Numbered from the stretch's first letter, positions 24,379-32,846 are shown. The stretch: DNA of 64,000 bases from an uncultured Clostridia bacterium (GCA_944376265.1 CALWCD010000001.1:1-64000); one strand, 5' to 3'. Made by a program: numbers and translations. Notes: generated by a model from the letters alone, not told the origin.

Positions 24379-24531
24379 ATGAGTAACAAACAGAAAAACA
24401 AGTCCTTTGAAAACCGTCAGGAACAAAACCGGCAGAACCAGAACTACCGGCAGGAGATCCCGGAGTACGGCTCCAAGAGCCAGAACCAGAAACCCGAGAT
24501 GAAGAAGGACTGCCGCGGCGGCCATTGCTGA
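24379..24531 (+). CDS. Small hydrophilic Asn/Gln-rich protein, possibly spore-associated
   Basis: A 50-residue reading frame with a GGAAAGGGG ribosome-binding site and a strong terminator directly behind it. The product is very hydrophilic, rich in Asn, Gln, Lys and Arg (for example NRQEQNRQNQNYRQEIPEYG) with no hydrophobic core, and ends in a Cys-Arg-Gly-Gly-His-Cys tail that could bind a metal. I do not recognise the family. Composition, size and the sigma-G-like promoter suggest a small spore protein, comparable in style to the minor acid-soluble spore proteins, but this is inference. It is convergent with yitT and divergent from the methyltransferase gene. Confidence 0.6.
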   Translation: MSNKQKNKSFENRQEQNRQNQNYRQEIPEYGSKSQNQKPEMKKDCRGGHC

Positions 24532-24546
24532 GCGCCGCCAAAGAGA

Positions 24547-24578
24547 GGGGCTGTTGCCAATGGGCAGCAGCCCCTTTT
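24547..24578. terminator. Terminator of the small gene (bidirectional)
   Basis: GGGGCTG (24547-24553) pairs with CAGCCCC (24568-24574), followed by TTTT. Confidence 0.85.
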
Positions 24579-24583
24579 CGCGT

Positions 24584-25513
24584 TCAGGGTTCCTTCTTTT
24601 TGTTTCCCCAGCCCAAATCCTTCAAAAGCTCCTTCACAGATTTGTCATCCGGGTGCATGGGCCTAAAGCCCTCCCCCGTCACCTGGCCCGCCTCTCCCAC
24701 AATCACAAAGGCGTGCTTGTCCTCTTCCCGGATAATGGTCTGAAGCTGGTGCAGTTCGAACCGCCGCACCACGCACAGCATGGTCTCGCCAGGTTCCTGG
24801 GTGTAGCCTCCTTTGGAATCCAGGTAGGTGACGGTGCGCTCCATCTCCCGGATAACCCGGTCGCCCATCTGCCGCACCTTGGGGGACATGACGAAAAACA
24901 GCTTTCCCGTGCCGATATCCGTGCCGTAGAGGATGGCGTCGATAATCTTGGTGGACACCACGATGACGATGCAGGCGTACATGGCGTTTTCCACACTACC
25001 GAATACAAACCCGGAGGCGATGACGATCAGCCCGTCCACCGCCAGCATCAGTTTCCCCATGGAAAGGTGGGGAAGCCGGCGGGCCAGAAGCCGGGCCACC
25101 AGGTCTGTTCCGCCGGTGGTGGCGCCCCGGATGAACACCAGGGAAAGTCCCAGGCCCTCGCAGACGCCGGCAAACAGGGATACCAGAATATGATCTCCCC
25201 GGTAGGCGGGGACAAAATGGGAGAACAGGTCAATGAGCACTGAAGAAAGCAGAATCGCCAGCATGGTTTTGGTCACCAGCTTGTAGCCGATATCCACAAT
25301 GGCCCACAGAACAATGGGCACGTTGATGAGAAACGCCACCAGGCCGATGGGGGTGGAAAACACATAGTGCAGCATGGTGGCCACACCGGTAACTCCCCCC
25401 GCGGCGATGTTGTTGGGGGCGGTAAAGGCGTTGACCCCCACCGCGTACACTGCCGAACCCATCAGGATAAACAGCAGATCCAACCCCACGGTTTTCAGTT
25501 TTCCCGTTTTCAT
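24584..25513 (-). CDS. YitT family membrane protein (DUF161/DUF2179)
   Basis: A 309-residue integral membrane protein. The first 210 residues contain about five to six hydrophobic segments of the YitT (DUF161) family, with the signature NAFTAPNNIAAGGVTGVA near the N-terminus and GATTGGTDLVARLL in the middle; residues 220-300 form the soluble DUF2179 domain (GKHAFVIV-type end). Transport activity is suspected for the family but not established. The ATG at 25511-25513 has GGAGAG upstream and matches the family start; the frame opens 60 codons earlier inside mrnC. It follows mrnC by 19 bases. Confidence 0.92.
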   Translation of the reverse strand: MKTGKLKTVGLDLLFILMGSAVYAVGVNAFTAPNNIAAGGVTGVATMLHYVFSTPIGLVAFLINVPIVLWAIVDIGYKLVTKTMLAILLSSVLIDLFSHFVPAYRGDHILVSLFAGVCEGLGLSLVFIRGATTGGTDLVARLLARRLPHLSMGKLMLAVDGLIVIASGFVFGSVENAMYACIVIVVSTKIIDAILYGTDIGTGKLFFVMSPKVRQMGDRVIREMERTVTYLDSKGGYTQEPGETMLCVVRRFELHQLQTIIREEDKHAFVIVGEAGQVTGEGFRPMHPDDKSVKELLKDLGWGNKKKEP

Positions 25514-25532
25514 GGAACCACTCTCCTTCCTT

Positions 25533-25946
25533 TCAGCGGCGGGCGTTCCAGCTTTCCAGAATCCGGCCGAACAGCTCCCGGAGCCTGGGGGACCTGCCCT
25601 CCAGATACAAATATCCAAACAATGCTTCCAACGCGGTGGCGCCGTGGTAATCCGCCAGAGAGGCGTTTTTGGGCGCGTGGCCCACGTGGGCATTGCGTCC
25701 CCGCAGGCACACCTCCTGTTCCTCCTGGGACAGCTCCGGCCAAAGCTCCGAAAGAGCCTGGGCCTGGGCCTGGCACCGCACCAGCTCCACCTTCCGGCTG
25801 TTGAGCTTTTTCACCGGGCAGTTTCCCAAAGACACCAGGTACTCCCGCACCAAAAGCTCGTAGACCCCGTCCCCCACAAAGGCCAAGGTCAGGGGGCTTA
25901 GCTGTTTGGGGGAAGAACCTTCTTGTAACAGCGTTTCCAAAAGCAC
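25533..25946 (-). CDS. mrnC: Mini-ribonuclease III
   Basis: Mini-III is a single-domain RNase III that processes 23S rRNA precursor ends in Firmicutes. The 137-residue product has the RNase III catalytic helices LTLAFVGDGVYELLVREYL and ATALEALFGYLYL and no dsRNA-binding domain, as expected. The start is uncertain: the GTG at 25944-25946 lies only two bases after GGAG, whereas the TTG two codons later has a more usual 8-base spacing. It follows obg by a few bases, so the genes are co-transcribed. Confidence 0.93.
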   Translation of the reverse strand: MLLETLLQEGSSPKQLSPLTLAFVGDGVYELLVREYLVSLGNCPVKKLNSRKVELVRCQAQAQALSELWPELSQEEQEVCLRGRNAHVGHAPKNASLADYHGATALEALFGYLYLEGRSPRLRELFGRILESWNARR

Positions 25947-25952
25947 CGCTCC

Positions 25953-27224
25953 TTACTCCACAAAGTCGAATTCCAGGTCGTACAGGTCCACGGTATCGCC
26001 TTCCTGGCAGCCGGCCTCCCGCAGGGCGTCGATGACGCCTGTCTCAATGAGCACCCGCTGGAAATACTGGAGGGACTCATAGTCGTCGAAGTTGATGGTG
26101 TTCATAATCTTCAACAGCCAGGGGGCCTTGACAAAGTACACGCCGCCCTGGTCGGTGATTTCCACCTGGCCCCGCTTCAGCTCCTCAATGGGCTGGAGGG
26201 CCGGGGCTTCCACCTCGTACCGGCGGATGGGGGGCAGCTGGGAAAGCTGCTCCAGCACCTTGTTCAAAAGGGGGTCCACACCTTCCCGGATGGGGGCCAT
26301 AATGGGGAAAAACTCATACCCCTGGTCCGTGACGAACTTCTCAAAATCCGCCACCTGTTCCTCGGTGGCCAGGTCACACTTGTTCCCCGCCACCAGCATG
26401 GGCCGCTGGGCCAGCTCCGGGTTGAACCGGCGCAGCTCCTCGTTGATGACCCGGAAGTCCTCCTTGGGGTCCCGCCCCTCGCTGCCGGAAACATCCACCA
26501 CATGGACCAGCAGCCGGCACCGCTCCACGTGGCGCAGGAACTGGTGGCCCAGCCCCACGCCCTCCCAGGCGCCCTCGATAAGGCCGGGGATGTCCGCCAT
26601 GACAAAGGACTTGCCCTGAGGCATGGTGACCACGCCCAGCACGGGGGTGAGGGTGGTGAAGTGGTAGTTGGCGATGTTGGGCTTGGCCTGGCTCACCACG
26701 GAGATGAGGGTGGACTTGCCCACGTTGGGGAAGCCAACCAGTCCTACGTCTGCCAAAAGTTTCAGCTCCAGCTGGACTTCCAGCTCTTCGCCGGGAGTGC
26801 CGGGCTTGGAGAACCGGGGCACCTGCCGGGTTGGGGTGGCGAAATGGGCGTTGCCCCAGCCCCCCTTGCCCCCTTTGGCAATGACCTGGGGTTCGTCCCC
26901 GGACATGTCCGCCAAAAGCCGGCCGGTCTCCGCGTCTTTGATCAGCGTTCCCCGGGGAACGGAGATCACCAGGTCCGGGGCGCTTTTGCCGAAGCACCGG
27001 TTGCCCCGGCCATTCTCTCCCCGCTGGGCCACATACTTCCGCTTGTAACGGAAATCCGCCAGAGTGGACAGGTTGTCGTCCACCTGGAACAGGATACTGC
27101 CGCCCCGGCCGCCGTCGCCCCCGTCAGGGCCGCCTGCCGCCACGTATTTTTCCCGGTGGAAGGATACGGCCCCGTCGCCCCCGTCCCCGGCTTTGATCTT
27201 GATCTTCGCGGTATCGATAAACAT
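25953..27224 (-). CDS. obg: GTPase Obg
   Basis: Obg is an essential GTPase acting in 50S assembly, stress response and sporulation control. The 423-residue product has the Gly-rich Obg fold (residues 1-158, GGPDGGDGGRGGSILFQ), the G domain with GFPNVGKSTL (G1), DIPGLIEGA (G3) and GNKCDL (G4), and the C-terminal OCT domain typical of Firmicutes. It lies downstream of rplU-prp-rpmA as in many Firmicutes, but a terminator-like hairpin separates it from rpmA. AAAGGGGCG precedes the ATG. Confidence 0.97.
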   Translation of the reverse strand: MFIDTAKIKIKAGDGGDGAVSFHREKYVAAGGPDGGDGGRGGSILFQVDDNLSTLADFRYKRKYVAQRGENGRGNRCFGKSAPDLVISVPRGTLIKDAETGRLLADMSGDEPQVIAKGGKGGWGNAHFATPTRQVPRFSKPGTPGEELEVQLELKLLADVGLVGFPNVGKSTLISVVSQAKPNIANYHFTTLTPVLGVVTMPQGKSFVMADIPGLIEGAWEGVGLGHQFLRHVERCRLLVHVVDVSGSEGRDPKEDFRVINEELRRFNPELAQRPMLVAGNKCDLATEEQVADFEKFVTDQGYEFFPIMAPIREGVDPLLNKVLEQLSQLPPIRRYEVEAPALQPIEELKRGQVEITDQGGVYFVKAPWLLKIMNTINFDDYESLQYFQRVLIETGVIDALREAGCQEGDTVDLYDLEFDFVE

Positions 27225-27249
27225 GCGCTCGCCCCTTTCCTTTTCAACA

Positions 27250-27283
27250 AAAAGGCTCCTTCAGGCATTGCCGGAAGAAGCCT
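27250..27283 (-). terminator. Terminator between rpmA and obg
   Basis: On the minus strand AGGCT-CTTC pairs with GAAG-AGCCT across an imperfect stem, followed by TTTTTG. It may reduce expression of obg relative to the ribosomal protein genes. Confidence 0.6.
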
Positions 27284-27304
27284 CTGTGCTCTATCGCGTG
27301 ATAC

Positions 27305-27583
27305 TTACTCGGCGTAAACGCTGACCTTCTTGCGGTCGGCGCCCATGCGCTCGAACTTCACTTTGCCGTCCACCAGGGCGAACAGGGTGTCGTCGGAACC
27401 ACGGCCCACGTTCACACCGGGATGGATCTTGGTGCCCCGCTGCTTGACCAGGATGTTGCCGGCCAGCACGAACTGCCCGTCGGCGCGCTTGACGCCCAGA
27501 CGCTTGGATTCGGAATCGCGGCCGTTCTTGGTGGAGCCCATACCTTTTTTATGAGCAAAAAGCTGGATGTTCAGTTTCAGCAT
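27305..27583 (-). CDS. rpmA: 50S ribosomal protein L27 (with cleavable N-terminal extension)
   Basis: L27 lies near the peptidyl-transferase centre. The 92-residue product starts with [20 protein letters not shown]: the extension up to about residue 10 is the Firmicute-type propeptide that the Prp protease removes to expose the functional N-terminus. The rest has [13 protein letters not shown] and [21 protein letters not shown]. The ATG at 27581-27583 is the family start; the frame opens 42 codons further. It lies 32 bases after prp. Confidence 0.97.
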   Translation of the reverse strand: MLKLNIQLFAHKKGMGSTKNGRDSESKRLGVKRADGQFVLAGNILVKQRGTKIHPGVNVGRGSDDTLFALVDGKVKFERMGADRKKVSVYAE

Positions 27584-27615
27584 GACGATCGTCTTCCTTT
27601 CGTAAAAATGTGGAT

Positions 27616-27939
27616 TTAAATTTCCAGATAGCCCACCCGCAGGCCCTCGGGATACTGTTCCTCCAGGCATGTCAGGTGGAGTTTGAGCCCTGCCAGCAGA
27701 TCCCGGCACGCAGGCTCGTCTTTAGGCTCGATTCGAAAAAACATTTCCCCCTCCCCCACTCGAAGGGACAGAGGCGAAATGTGGCAGATTTCCGTCAAGG
27801 TGTTCACCGTAAGATACACCGCGGAGGAGACAGCCGCGCAGACAATGTCCGTGCCCGCTTCCCCATACCCCGCGTGGCCTTCCAGAAAGAACCCCTGCAG
27901 CCCGCCTTCGGGAGGAGCCAAAAACTGGATACGGATCAT
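27616..27939 (-). CDS. prp: Ribosomal-processing cysteine protease Prp
   Basis: Prp cleaves the N-terminal extension of L27. The 107-residue product has the catalytic His in [18 protein letters not shown] and the catalytic Cys 12 residues later (VCAAVS), the family spacing. It sits in the conserved order rplU-prp-rpmA; its ATG follows the rplU stop after one base, so translation is coupled. The frame is open a further 67 codons inside rplU, but that part is a shadow of L21. Confidence 0.96.
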   Translation of the reverse strand: MIRIQFLAPPEGGLQGFFLEGHAGYGEAGTDIVCAAVSSAVYLTVNTLTEICHISPLSLRVGEGEMFFRIEPKDEPACRDLLAGLKLHLTCLEEQYPEGLRVGYLEI

Positions 27940-27940
27940 C

Positions 27941-28249
27941 TTACGCCTTAACGGCCTCGATCTGCACCTTGGTGTAGGGCTGACGATGGCCCATCTTGCG
28001 CTTGGAATTCTTCTTGGGCTTGTAGGTGAACACGGTGATCTTCTTGGCCTTGCCGGTTTTGACCACCTTGCCGGTGACAGTGGCGCCTTCCACATAGGGA
28101 GTGCCAATCTTGGTGCCCTCTTCACCGAACACGGCAACAACGGGGAATTCCACGGTGTCGTTGTCCGCTGCGTTCAGCTTCTCCACATAGATGACGTCGC
28201 CGTACTGCACTTTGTACTGCTTACCGCCGGTCTCAATGACTGCAAACAT
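27941..28249 (-). CDS. rplU: 50S ribosomal protein L21
   Basis: L21 binds 23S rRNA. The 102-residue product starts [18 protein letters not shown] and ends with [20 protein letters not shown], both L21 signatures. The ATG at 28247-28249 is the family start; AGGCAGGAAAAAGC lies before it. First gene of the rplU-prp-rpmA unit, with a near-consensus promoter and a leader of about 95 nt that probably contains the L21 autoregulatory element. Confidence 0.97.
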   Translation of the reverse strand: MFAVIETGGKQYKVQYGDVIYVEKLNAADNDTVEFPVVAVFGEEGTKIGTPYVEGATVTGKVVKTGKAKKITVFTYKPKKNSKRKMGHRQPYTKVQIEAVKA

Positions 28250-28347
28250 GCTTTTTCCTGCCTTTTCAATAGTCTCGCTACGATGGGCGGAGCCTCGGCT
28301 CGCTTTCGCGAAAGGGCATAGCTCTCCCGCAGCCCACAATATGCGGC
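28250..28347 (-). ncRNA. Ribosomal L21 leader
   Basis: A structured leader of about 95 nt between the promoter and rplU. It contains a complementary GC-rich segment around 28290-28325. Leaders at this place in Firmicutes bind L21. The match rests on position and size; I could not score it against a covariance model. Confidence 0.5.
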
Positions 28348-28353
28348 TTATAA

Positions 28354-28382
28354 AGTTTAGCACAACGGCCCTGGGAAGTCAA
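28354..28382 (-). promoter_or_regulatory. Promoter of rplU-prp-rpmA
   Basis: TTGACT (28377-28382), 17-bp spacer and TAAACT (28354-28359) on the minus strand. Confidence 0.75.
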
Positions 28383-28391
28383 GGGAAAAAA

Positions 28392-28640
28392 TCAGGATTT
28401 CGTCTCTTTTCGGGAGGTGAGCAGCAGGCGCACCTCTTCCCCGTCTTTTCCCTTCACGGCGTGAAGGACCTCCTGCCGCCGCAGAAGCGCCAGCGCCAGG
28501 GACAGGGCCGCGTTGCACAGGGTGATTCCCGCCAGCAGCAGTTTTCCTCCCTGGCCTCCGCCGCCCCGTTTCCTGGCGTACCCTTTCCCCACACCGGAAC
28601 AGCCCTGGCTGCCGGCCGGGATATCCCACGGTTTTCTCAT
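28392..28640 (-). CDS. Small protein with one membrane segment
   Basis: An 82-residue frame with an AAAGGAG seven bases before its ATG, 12 bases after the GNAT gene. Residues 1-33 are Gly/Arg/Lys-rich, residues 34-53 are a single hydrophobic helix (KLLLAGITLCNAALSLALAL), and the tail is charged. It is probably a small membrane protein. I do not recognise the family. The ribosome-binding site and tight spacing argue that it is translated, as the last gene of the pyrBI-GNAT run. Confidence 0.55.
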   Translation of the reverse strand: MRKPWDIPAGSQGCSGVGKGYARKRGGGGQGGKLLLAGITLCNAALSLALALLRRQEVLHAVKGKDGEEVRLLLTSRKETKS

Positions 28641-28652
28641 GGCGGTCTCCTT

Positions 28653-29267
28653 TCATCCCCGGAGCTGGCCGGGGCGCACTTCTTTTTTCTTTTCCGGGAA
28701 CTGCCGGTCAAACGCCTCCACGTCCTCCGGGGAGGGCTCATAGCAGGCCGGGTCCCGGTAGGTGCCGGGAACGGGAGGCAGCCGGGCAGGGTCCAGCACC
28801 TTGATCTGAAACACGGGGAACTCCTCTTCCCTGCTCACCATAGCGTGGTGGATGCCGTACCGCCCCGCGGGCTCAAAGCCGAAGCGGCTGTAATAGGCCG
28901 GGTTCCCGGTGATCACCACCGCGGGCCAGCCCAGCTCCTTTGCCCGGTCCAACGTGAACCGGATCAGCGCGGAGCCATAGCCTTTGCCCTGGCATTCCGG
29001 CAGCACACCAACAGGCCCGAACAGCAGAAAGGGCTGCTCCTCTCCTCCGTCGGGAGTATAGGCCCCCCTGGCGTAGGCGATCTGGGCCACCACCCGGCCT
29101 TCCTCTTCCACCACGTAGTCCAGCTCCGGCACAAAGGAGGGGTCCTCCCGCAGCCGGTGCATCAAATAATGCTCCACGCAGCCGGGCTGGTACACGTTCC
29201 AAAAGGCCTCCCGGATGAGACACTCCACCTCCCGGTAGTCATCGGGCCGTTCCAGACGGATGTTCAT
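28653..29267 (-). CDS. GNAT family N-acetyltransferase (YhbS-like)
   Basis: A 204-residue acetyl-CoA-dependent acyltransferase. The GNAT core shows VVAQIAYARG, the acetyl-CoA pyrophosphate-binding loop LPECQGKGYGSALIRFTL, and the NPAYYSRFGFEPAGRYG motif common in YhbS-like enzymes. The substrate is unknown. It follows pyrI by 11 bases with a ribosome-binding site AAGGAG in the gap, so it is transcribed with the pyrimidine genes, but no known pyrimidine role is implied. Confidence 0.9.
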   Translation of the reverse strand: MNIRLERPDDYREVECLIREAFWNVYQPGCVEHYLMHRLREDPSFVPELDYVVEEEGRVVAQIAYARGAYTPDGGEEQPFLLFGPVGVLPECQGKGYGSALIRFTLDRAKELGWPAVVITGNPAYYSRFGFEPAGRYGIHHAMVSREEEFPVFQIKVLDPARLPPVPGTYRDPACYEPSPEDVEAFDRQFPEKKKEVRPGQLRG

Positions 29268-29278
29268 AACCCCACTCC

Positions 29279-29698
29279 TTATTTTTTATACTCCTGCTCG
29301 CAGTACTGGCAGCGGTACCGATGAGCCTCCTCGTCGCACAGGACGAAGATTTGGTCCACGTTCTCCACGGAGGTGATGCACCGGGGGTTCTTGCAGGAGA
29401 CAATATTCACCAGCTTCTTGGGCAGGGAGGGCTTTTTCTTCCCCGCCAGCTTGCCGTTTACAATGGTGCACACAGTGGCGTTGTCGTCGATGAAGCCCAG
29501 CACGTCCAGGTCGATGTTCATCACGCCTTCGATCTTGATGATGTCCTTGCGGCCGTACTTGCTGGAGCGGGCGTTCTTGATAATGGCCACGCAGGTGTCC
29601 AGCTTGTCCAGTTCCAGAAGCTCGTACACCCGCATGCCCCTTCCCGCGGTGATGTGGTCAATGACGATGCCGTTTTCAATGCTGTCGATATTCAACAT
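29279..29698 (-). CDS. pyrI: Aspartate carbamoyltransferase regulatory subunit
   Basis: PyrI gives allosteric control by CTP/ATP to the pyrimidine enzyme PyrB. The 139-residue product has the N-terminal nucleotide-binding domain and the C-terminal zinc domain with the four Cys in CKNPRC and CQYC that contact PyrB. It is slightly shorter than the E. coli subunit (153), as common in Clostridia. It follows pyrB by 13 bases. Confidence 0.96.
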   Translation of the reverse strand: MLNIDSIENGIVIDHITAGRGMRVYELLELDKLDTCVAIIKNARSSKYGRKDIIKIEGVMNIDLDVLGFIDDNATVCTIVNGKLAGKKKPSLPKKLVNIVSCKNPRCITSVENVDQIFVLCDEEAHRYRCQYCEQEYKK

Positions 29699-29711
29699 GG
29701 TTTACCCCTCC

Positions 29712-30647
29712 TTACTCTTCGTCCAACACCCCGGGGGCCAGGCCCAGCAGGGTGAGGATCAGCGCCATGCGCACAAACACGCCGCCCCGAGCCTGCTCAA
29801 AGTACATGGCTCTGGGATCCTCGTCCACTTCGGGGGCGATCTCGTTGACTCTGGGCAGGGGATGGAGCACCGCCAGGTCCTTCTTGCCCAGGTTCAGCTT
29901 TTCCTTGGTCAGCACATAGGAGTCCTTCAGGCGGACGTAATCCTCCTCGTTGAAGAACCGTTCCCGCTGGACACGGGTCATATAGAGGATGTCCAGCTCC
30001 GGCATGACCTCTTCCATGTCCCGCACCTCCCGCCAGGGATGGCCGGAGGGCTCGATGACTTCCTTTAAAATGTAGCTGGGCAGCCGCAGCTCTTCCGGGG
30101 AGATGAGAATGAACTTCACGTCCTCGTACCGCACCAGGGATTTGATAAGGGAATGGACGGTGCGGCCGAATTTCAGGTCGCCGCACAGGCCGATGGTCAC
30201 CCCGCTGATCTGTCCCCGCTTCCGCCGGATGGTGAGCATGTCCGTCAAGGTCTGAGTGGGGTGCTGATGGCCGCCGTCGCCGGCGTTGATCACGGGGATC
30301 CTGGAATACCGGGCAGCTACGTAGGGGGCGCCTTCCTTAAAGTGCCGCATAGCTGCGATATCAGCGTAGCCGGAAATCATCCGGATGGTGTCCGCCACGC
30401 TCTCACCCTTGGAGGCGGAGCTGCTTCCTGCCGAGGAGAATCCCAGTACCTTGCCTCCCAGGCGCATCATAGCGGATTCAAAGCTCAGCCGGGTGCGGGT
30501 GCTGGGCTCGTAGAACAGGGTGGCCAAAATTTTGCCGTCGCAGGCGTGGGCATAGGCTTTCGGGTCGGCAAGAATTCCCTCCGCCAAAGTGAGCAGACGG
30601 TCTGTTTCCTCTCGGGTCAGGTCCAATGGGTCGATCAGGTGTCGCAT
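29712..30647 (-). CDS. pyrB: Aspartate carbamoyltransferase catalytic subunit
   Basis: The enzyme condenses carbamoyl phosphate and aspartate in pyrimidine synthesis. The 311-residue product has [14 protein letters not shown] (carbamoyl-phosphate site), HPTQTLTDM and HPLPRVNEI. The ATG at 30645-30647 has AGGAAGGG upstream; a longer open frame reaching 31157 is a shadow of yebC. The only other pathway gene nearby is pyrI. The only candidate promoter in the 45 bases behind the yebC terminator is weak, and no PyrR-binding sequence is visible. Confidence 0.97.
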   Translation of the reverse strand: MRHLIDPLDLTREETDRLLTLAEGILADPKAYAHACDGKILATLFYEPSTRTRLSFESAMMRLGGKVLGFSSAGSSSASKGESVADTIRMISGYADIAAMRHFKEGAPYVAARYSRIPVINAGDGGHQHPTQTLTDMLTIRRKRGQISGVTIGLCGDLKFGRTVHSLIKSLVRYEDVKFILISPEELRLPSYILKEVIEPSGHPWREVRDMEEVMPELDILYMTRVQRERFFNEEDYVRLKDSYVLTKEKLNLGKKDLAVLHPLPRVNEIAPEVDEDPRAMYFEQARGGVFVRMALILTLLGLAPGVLDEE

Positions 30648-30691
30648 AATGTCCCTTCCTTTTCCACAATTCTTTTTCAAAGATAGTTCCA

Positions 30692-30727
30692 TAAAAAGGC
30701 CGCCGCGAATTTCATGCCGCGGCGGCC
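30692..30727 (-). terminator. Terminator of yebC, upstream of pyrB
   Basis: A perfect 10-bp GC stem (30718-30727 with 30698-30707) and TTTTT on the minus strand, 45 bases before the pyrB start. Confidence 0.85.
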
Positions 30728-30762
30728 TGACAGAACGCAGGGCAGCCCCAGCGCTTTTCTGT

Positions 30763-31509
30763 TTATTCCTCTTCTTCCTCTTCCGGAGCGTCCCAGTTGT
30801 GCCACACGTTCTGCACGTCGTCGTTATCCTCCAGAAGGTCCAGCATCTTCTGCATTTTGACGATGGTGTCCTCGTCGGTGATGGTGGTGTAGGTATCGGG
30901 GACCATCTCCACCTCGGCGGAAACGAACTCGTACCCCTTCTTCTCCAGGTCTTCCCGAACGCCGCTGAAATCGGAGGGCTCGGTGGAAATCTCGAACACG
31001 TCCTCGTCGGCGGCGAAATCGGAAGCGCCAGCCTCCAGAGCGTCGCCCATAACCGTGTCCTCGTCCAGGCCTTCCTTCTCAATGACAATGACGCCCTTCT
31101 TGTTGAACATGAAGGAGACGCAGCCGGTGGTGCCCAGGTTGCCGCCAAACTTGTCAAACGCGTGGCGCACGTCGGCAGCGGTGCGGTTCCGGTTGTCGGT
31201 GAGGGCCTCCACGATCACGGCCACGCCGTTGGGGCCGTAGCCCTCGTAGGTGACGTTCTCGTAGTTGTCGGTGCTGCCGTCGCCGGCGGCCTTCTTGATG
31301 ATCCGCTCGATGTTGTCGTTGGGCACGTTGGCAGCCTTGGCCTTGGCAATGCAGTCCCGCAGACGGGAGTTGGCAGCCGGGTCGGCGCTGCCGCCCTCTT
31401 TCACCGCCACGGTGAGCTCACGGCCGATCTTGGTGAAGATCTTGGCTTTGGCGCCGTCGGCCTTTTCCTTTTTCCGCTTGATGTTGTTCCATTTCGAATG
31501 TCCTGACAT
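30763..31509 (-). CDS. YebC/PmpR family DNA-binding regulator or translation factor
   Basis: A 248-residue YebC-family protein with the typical start [19 protein letters not shown], the domain 2 [19 protein letters not shown] and [21 protein letters not shown], and an acidic tail. The family includes transcription regulators and proteins that help ribosomes through polyproline, so the role here is open. It has a near-consensus promoter inside the 3' end of the upstream flavoprotein gene and its own terminator. Confidence 0.93.
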   Translation of the reverse strand: MSGHSKWNNIKRKKEKADGAKAKIFTKIGRELTVAVKEGGSADPAANSRLRDCIAKAKAANVPNDNIERIIKKAAGDGSTDNYENVTYEGYGPNGVAVIVEALTDNRNRTAADVRHAFDKFGGNLGTTGCVSFMFNKKGVIVIEKEGLDEDTVMGDALEAGASDFAADEDVFEISTEPSDFSGVREDLEKKGYEFVSAEVEMVPDTYTTITDEDTIVKMQKMLDLLEDNDDVQNVWHNWDAPEEEEEE

Positions 31510-31549
31510 AGTTCAACCGCCTTATCCACTCTAGTGTATTCTTCGAGAT

Positions 31550-31578
31550 ATCATATCACATTTCTTCCAGGATTTCAA
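31550..31578 (-). promoter_or_regulatory. Promoter of yebC
   Basis: TTGAAA (31573-31578), 17-bp spacer and TATGAT (31550-31555) on the minus strand; the -35 overlaps the end of the preceding gene. Confidence 0.7.
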
Positions 31579-32143
31579 GAGCGATTGCCCTGGCTTGGGC
31601 CTGGGCTTCCCCTTTGTGTTCCTCCCCCCGGTCCGTGGCGTCCCACAACGCGCAGCCGGCCAAGGTGGTGTTCATCACGCTGAAGGCCCGCTCCAGCTGG
31701 TGGGTGCACACCTCCACCCCAAAACTCTCCTGGGAACCCATGGTCAGCAGCAGCACCGCTTTCCGGTGTTTTTTAATGGGCGGCTTCATCCCCAGGGAAA
31801 ACCTGGCCTCGAAATACCGCTGGGTCCGGTCCAGCCAGGCTTTCACCGGGGCGGGATAGGAAAAGTTGTACACGGGGGAGGCCACCACCAGCAGGTCGCA
31901 CTGGCGCAGAGCCTTGTCCACGTCGTCCAGGTCATCGAAGGAGCACCCCTCTTTCTGGGCGCAGACACGGCAGCCGGTACAGGCGTGGGGGGCTCTCTCA
32001 AACAGGTCCACCTCCTGGATCTCCCAGCTCTTGTGCTCCCGGAAGCACTCCAGGAAACTGTCCAGCAGCCTGCGGGTGTACCCGTGGCCGTGGGGGGACC
32101 CAAACAGCACCAGCGCTTTTTTCTTGGAAGAAAACAGGGACAT
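31556..32143 (-). CDS. Flavodoxin-fold NAD(P)H oxidoreductase with a compact Fe-S motif
   Basis: A 195-residue flavodoxin_2/NADPH-dependent FMN-reductase-type protein. FMN binding is indicated by LVLFGSPHGHGYTRRLL near the start and VVASPVYNFSYPAPVKAWLD. Residues about 55-66 contain CTGCRVCAQKEGC, the compact C-x2-C-x2-C-x5-C arrangement of archaeal/clostridial iron-sulfur flavoproteins (Isf) that bind a 4Fe-4S cluster. It therefore may transfer electrons between a ferredoxin-like donor and another acceptor. It lies between mntP and yebC, with 38 bases to mntP. Confidence 0.88.
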   Translation of the reverse strand: MSLFSSKKKALVLFGSPHGHGYTRRLLDSFLECFREHKSWEIQEVDLFERAPHACTGCRVCAQKEGCSFDDLDDVDKALRQCDLLVVASPVYNFSYPAPVKAWLDRTQRYFEARFSLGMKPPIKKHRKAVLLLTMGSQESFGVEVCTHQLERAFSVMNTTLAGCALWDATDRGEEHKGEAQAQARAIALEILEEM

Positions 32144-32181
32144 GGTCTCTCTCCTTTCCCAAATTCAAGGGGCGGCAGTCC

Positions 32182-32745
32182 TCAGCCCAGCACGCCCAGA
32201 TGTTCCAGCAGGATCTTCAGCCCGATGAGAACCAGGATAACGCCTCCCACCAGCTCCGCCTTGCTCTTGTACTTGGAGCCGAACAGACAGCCCACCTTGA
32301 TGCCGATCATGGAAAGCACAAAGGTGATGGCCCCGATAAAGGACACGGCGGCCCAGATGTTCACGCTGAGGAAGGCAAAGCCCACCCCCACCGCCAGGGC
32401 GTCGATGCTGGTGGCCACCGCCAGGGGGAACATGGTCTTGACGCTCAGGGAGGCGTCGGGACATTCCTCCTCGCTGGAGAGAGCTTCCCGGATCATATTG
32501 CCGCCGATGACCGCCAGCAGGCCAAAGGCGATCCAGTGGTCGATAAAGGTGATCTGATCTCGGAACTGGACCCCCACAAAGTAGCCGATCAGGGGCATCA
32601 GCGCCTGAAAGCCTCCAAACCACAGGCCCACCAGGGCCATCTGCCCCACGTTCACTTTCCGCAGCGCCAAGCCCTTGCATACCGATACGGCAAAGGCGTC
32701 CATGGAAAGGCCCACCGCGATCAAAAACAATTCCACCAAACCCAT
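32182..32745 (-). CDS. mntP: Manganese efflux pump MntP
   Basis: MntP exports Mn(II). The 187-residue product has six predicted membrane helices and the two-fold repeat with [15 protein letters not shown] and [14 protein letters not shown], whose Asp residues are required in the family. The ATG at 32743-32745 has GGAGG upstream; the frame opens 21 codons earlier in the riboswitch leader. Expression is likely controlled by the manganese riboswitch at 32828-32928, and the flavoprotein gene follows. Confidence 0.95.
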   Translation of the reverse strand: MGLVELFLIAVGLSMDAFAVSVCKGLALRKVNVGQMALVGLWFGGFQALMPLIGYFVGVQFRDQITFIDHWIAFGLLAVIGGNMIREALSSEEECPDASLSVKTMFPLAVATSIDALAVGVGFAFLSVNIWAAVSFIGAITFVLSMIGIKVGCLFGSKYKSKAELVGGVILVLIGLKILLEHLGVLG

Positions 32746-32785
32746 TTTTTCTACCTCCAGGTTGTTTTCGGCGTTTTCCGCGCAG

Positions 32786-32846
32786 AAAAAGAGACTCGCG
32801 GAAAACACCCCATTCTATGAATGAACGGGCGTTTTCCATGAGTCTC
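32786..32846 (-). terminator. Riboswitch-controlled terminator of mntP
   Basis: GAGACTC (32840-32846) pairs with GAGTCTC (32791-32797) with further pairing of GGAAAAC and GTTTTCC, followed by TTTTT (32786-32790). Its left arm includes the 3' strand of the riboswitch P1 helix. Confidence 0.85.

Noticed and set aside
30648..30691. PyrR-binding attenuator before pyrB
   Set aside because: The hairpin upstream ends the yebC transcript; no PyrR consensus was seen in the 45-base gap.
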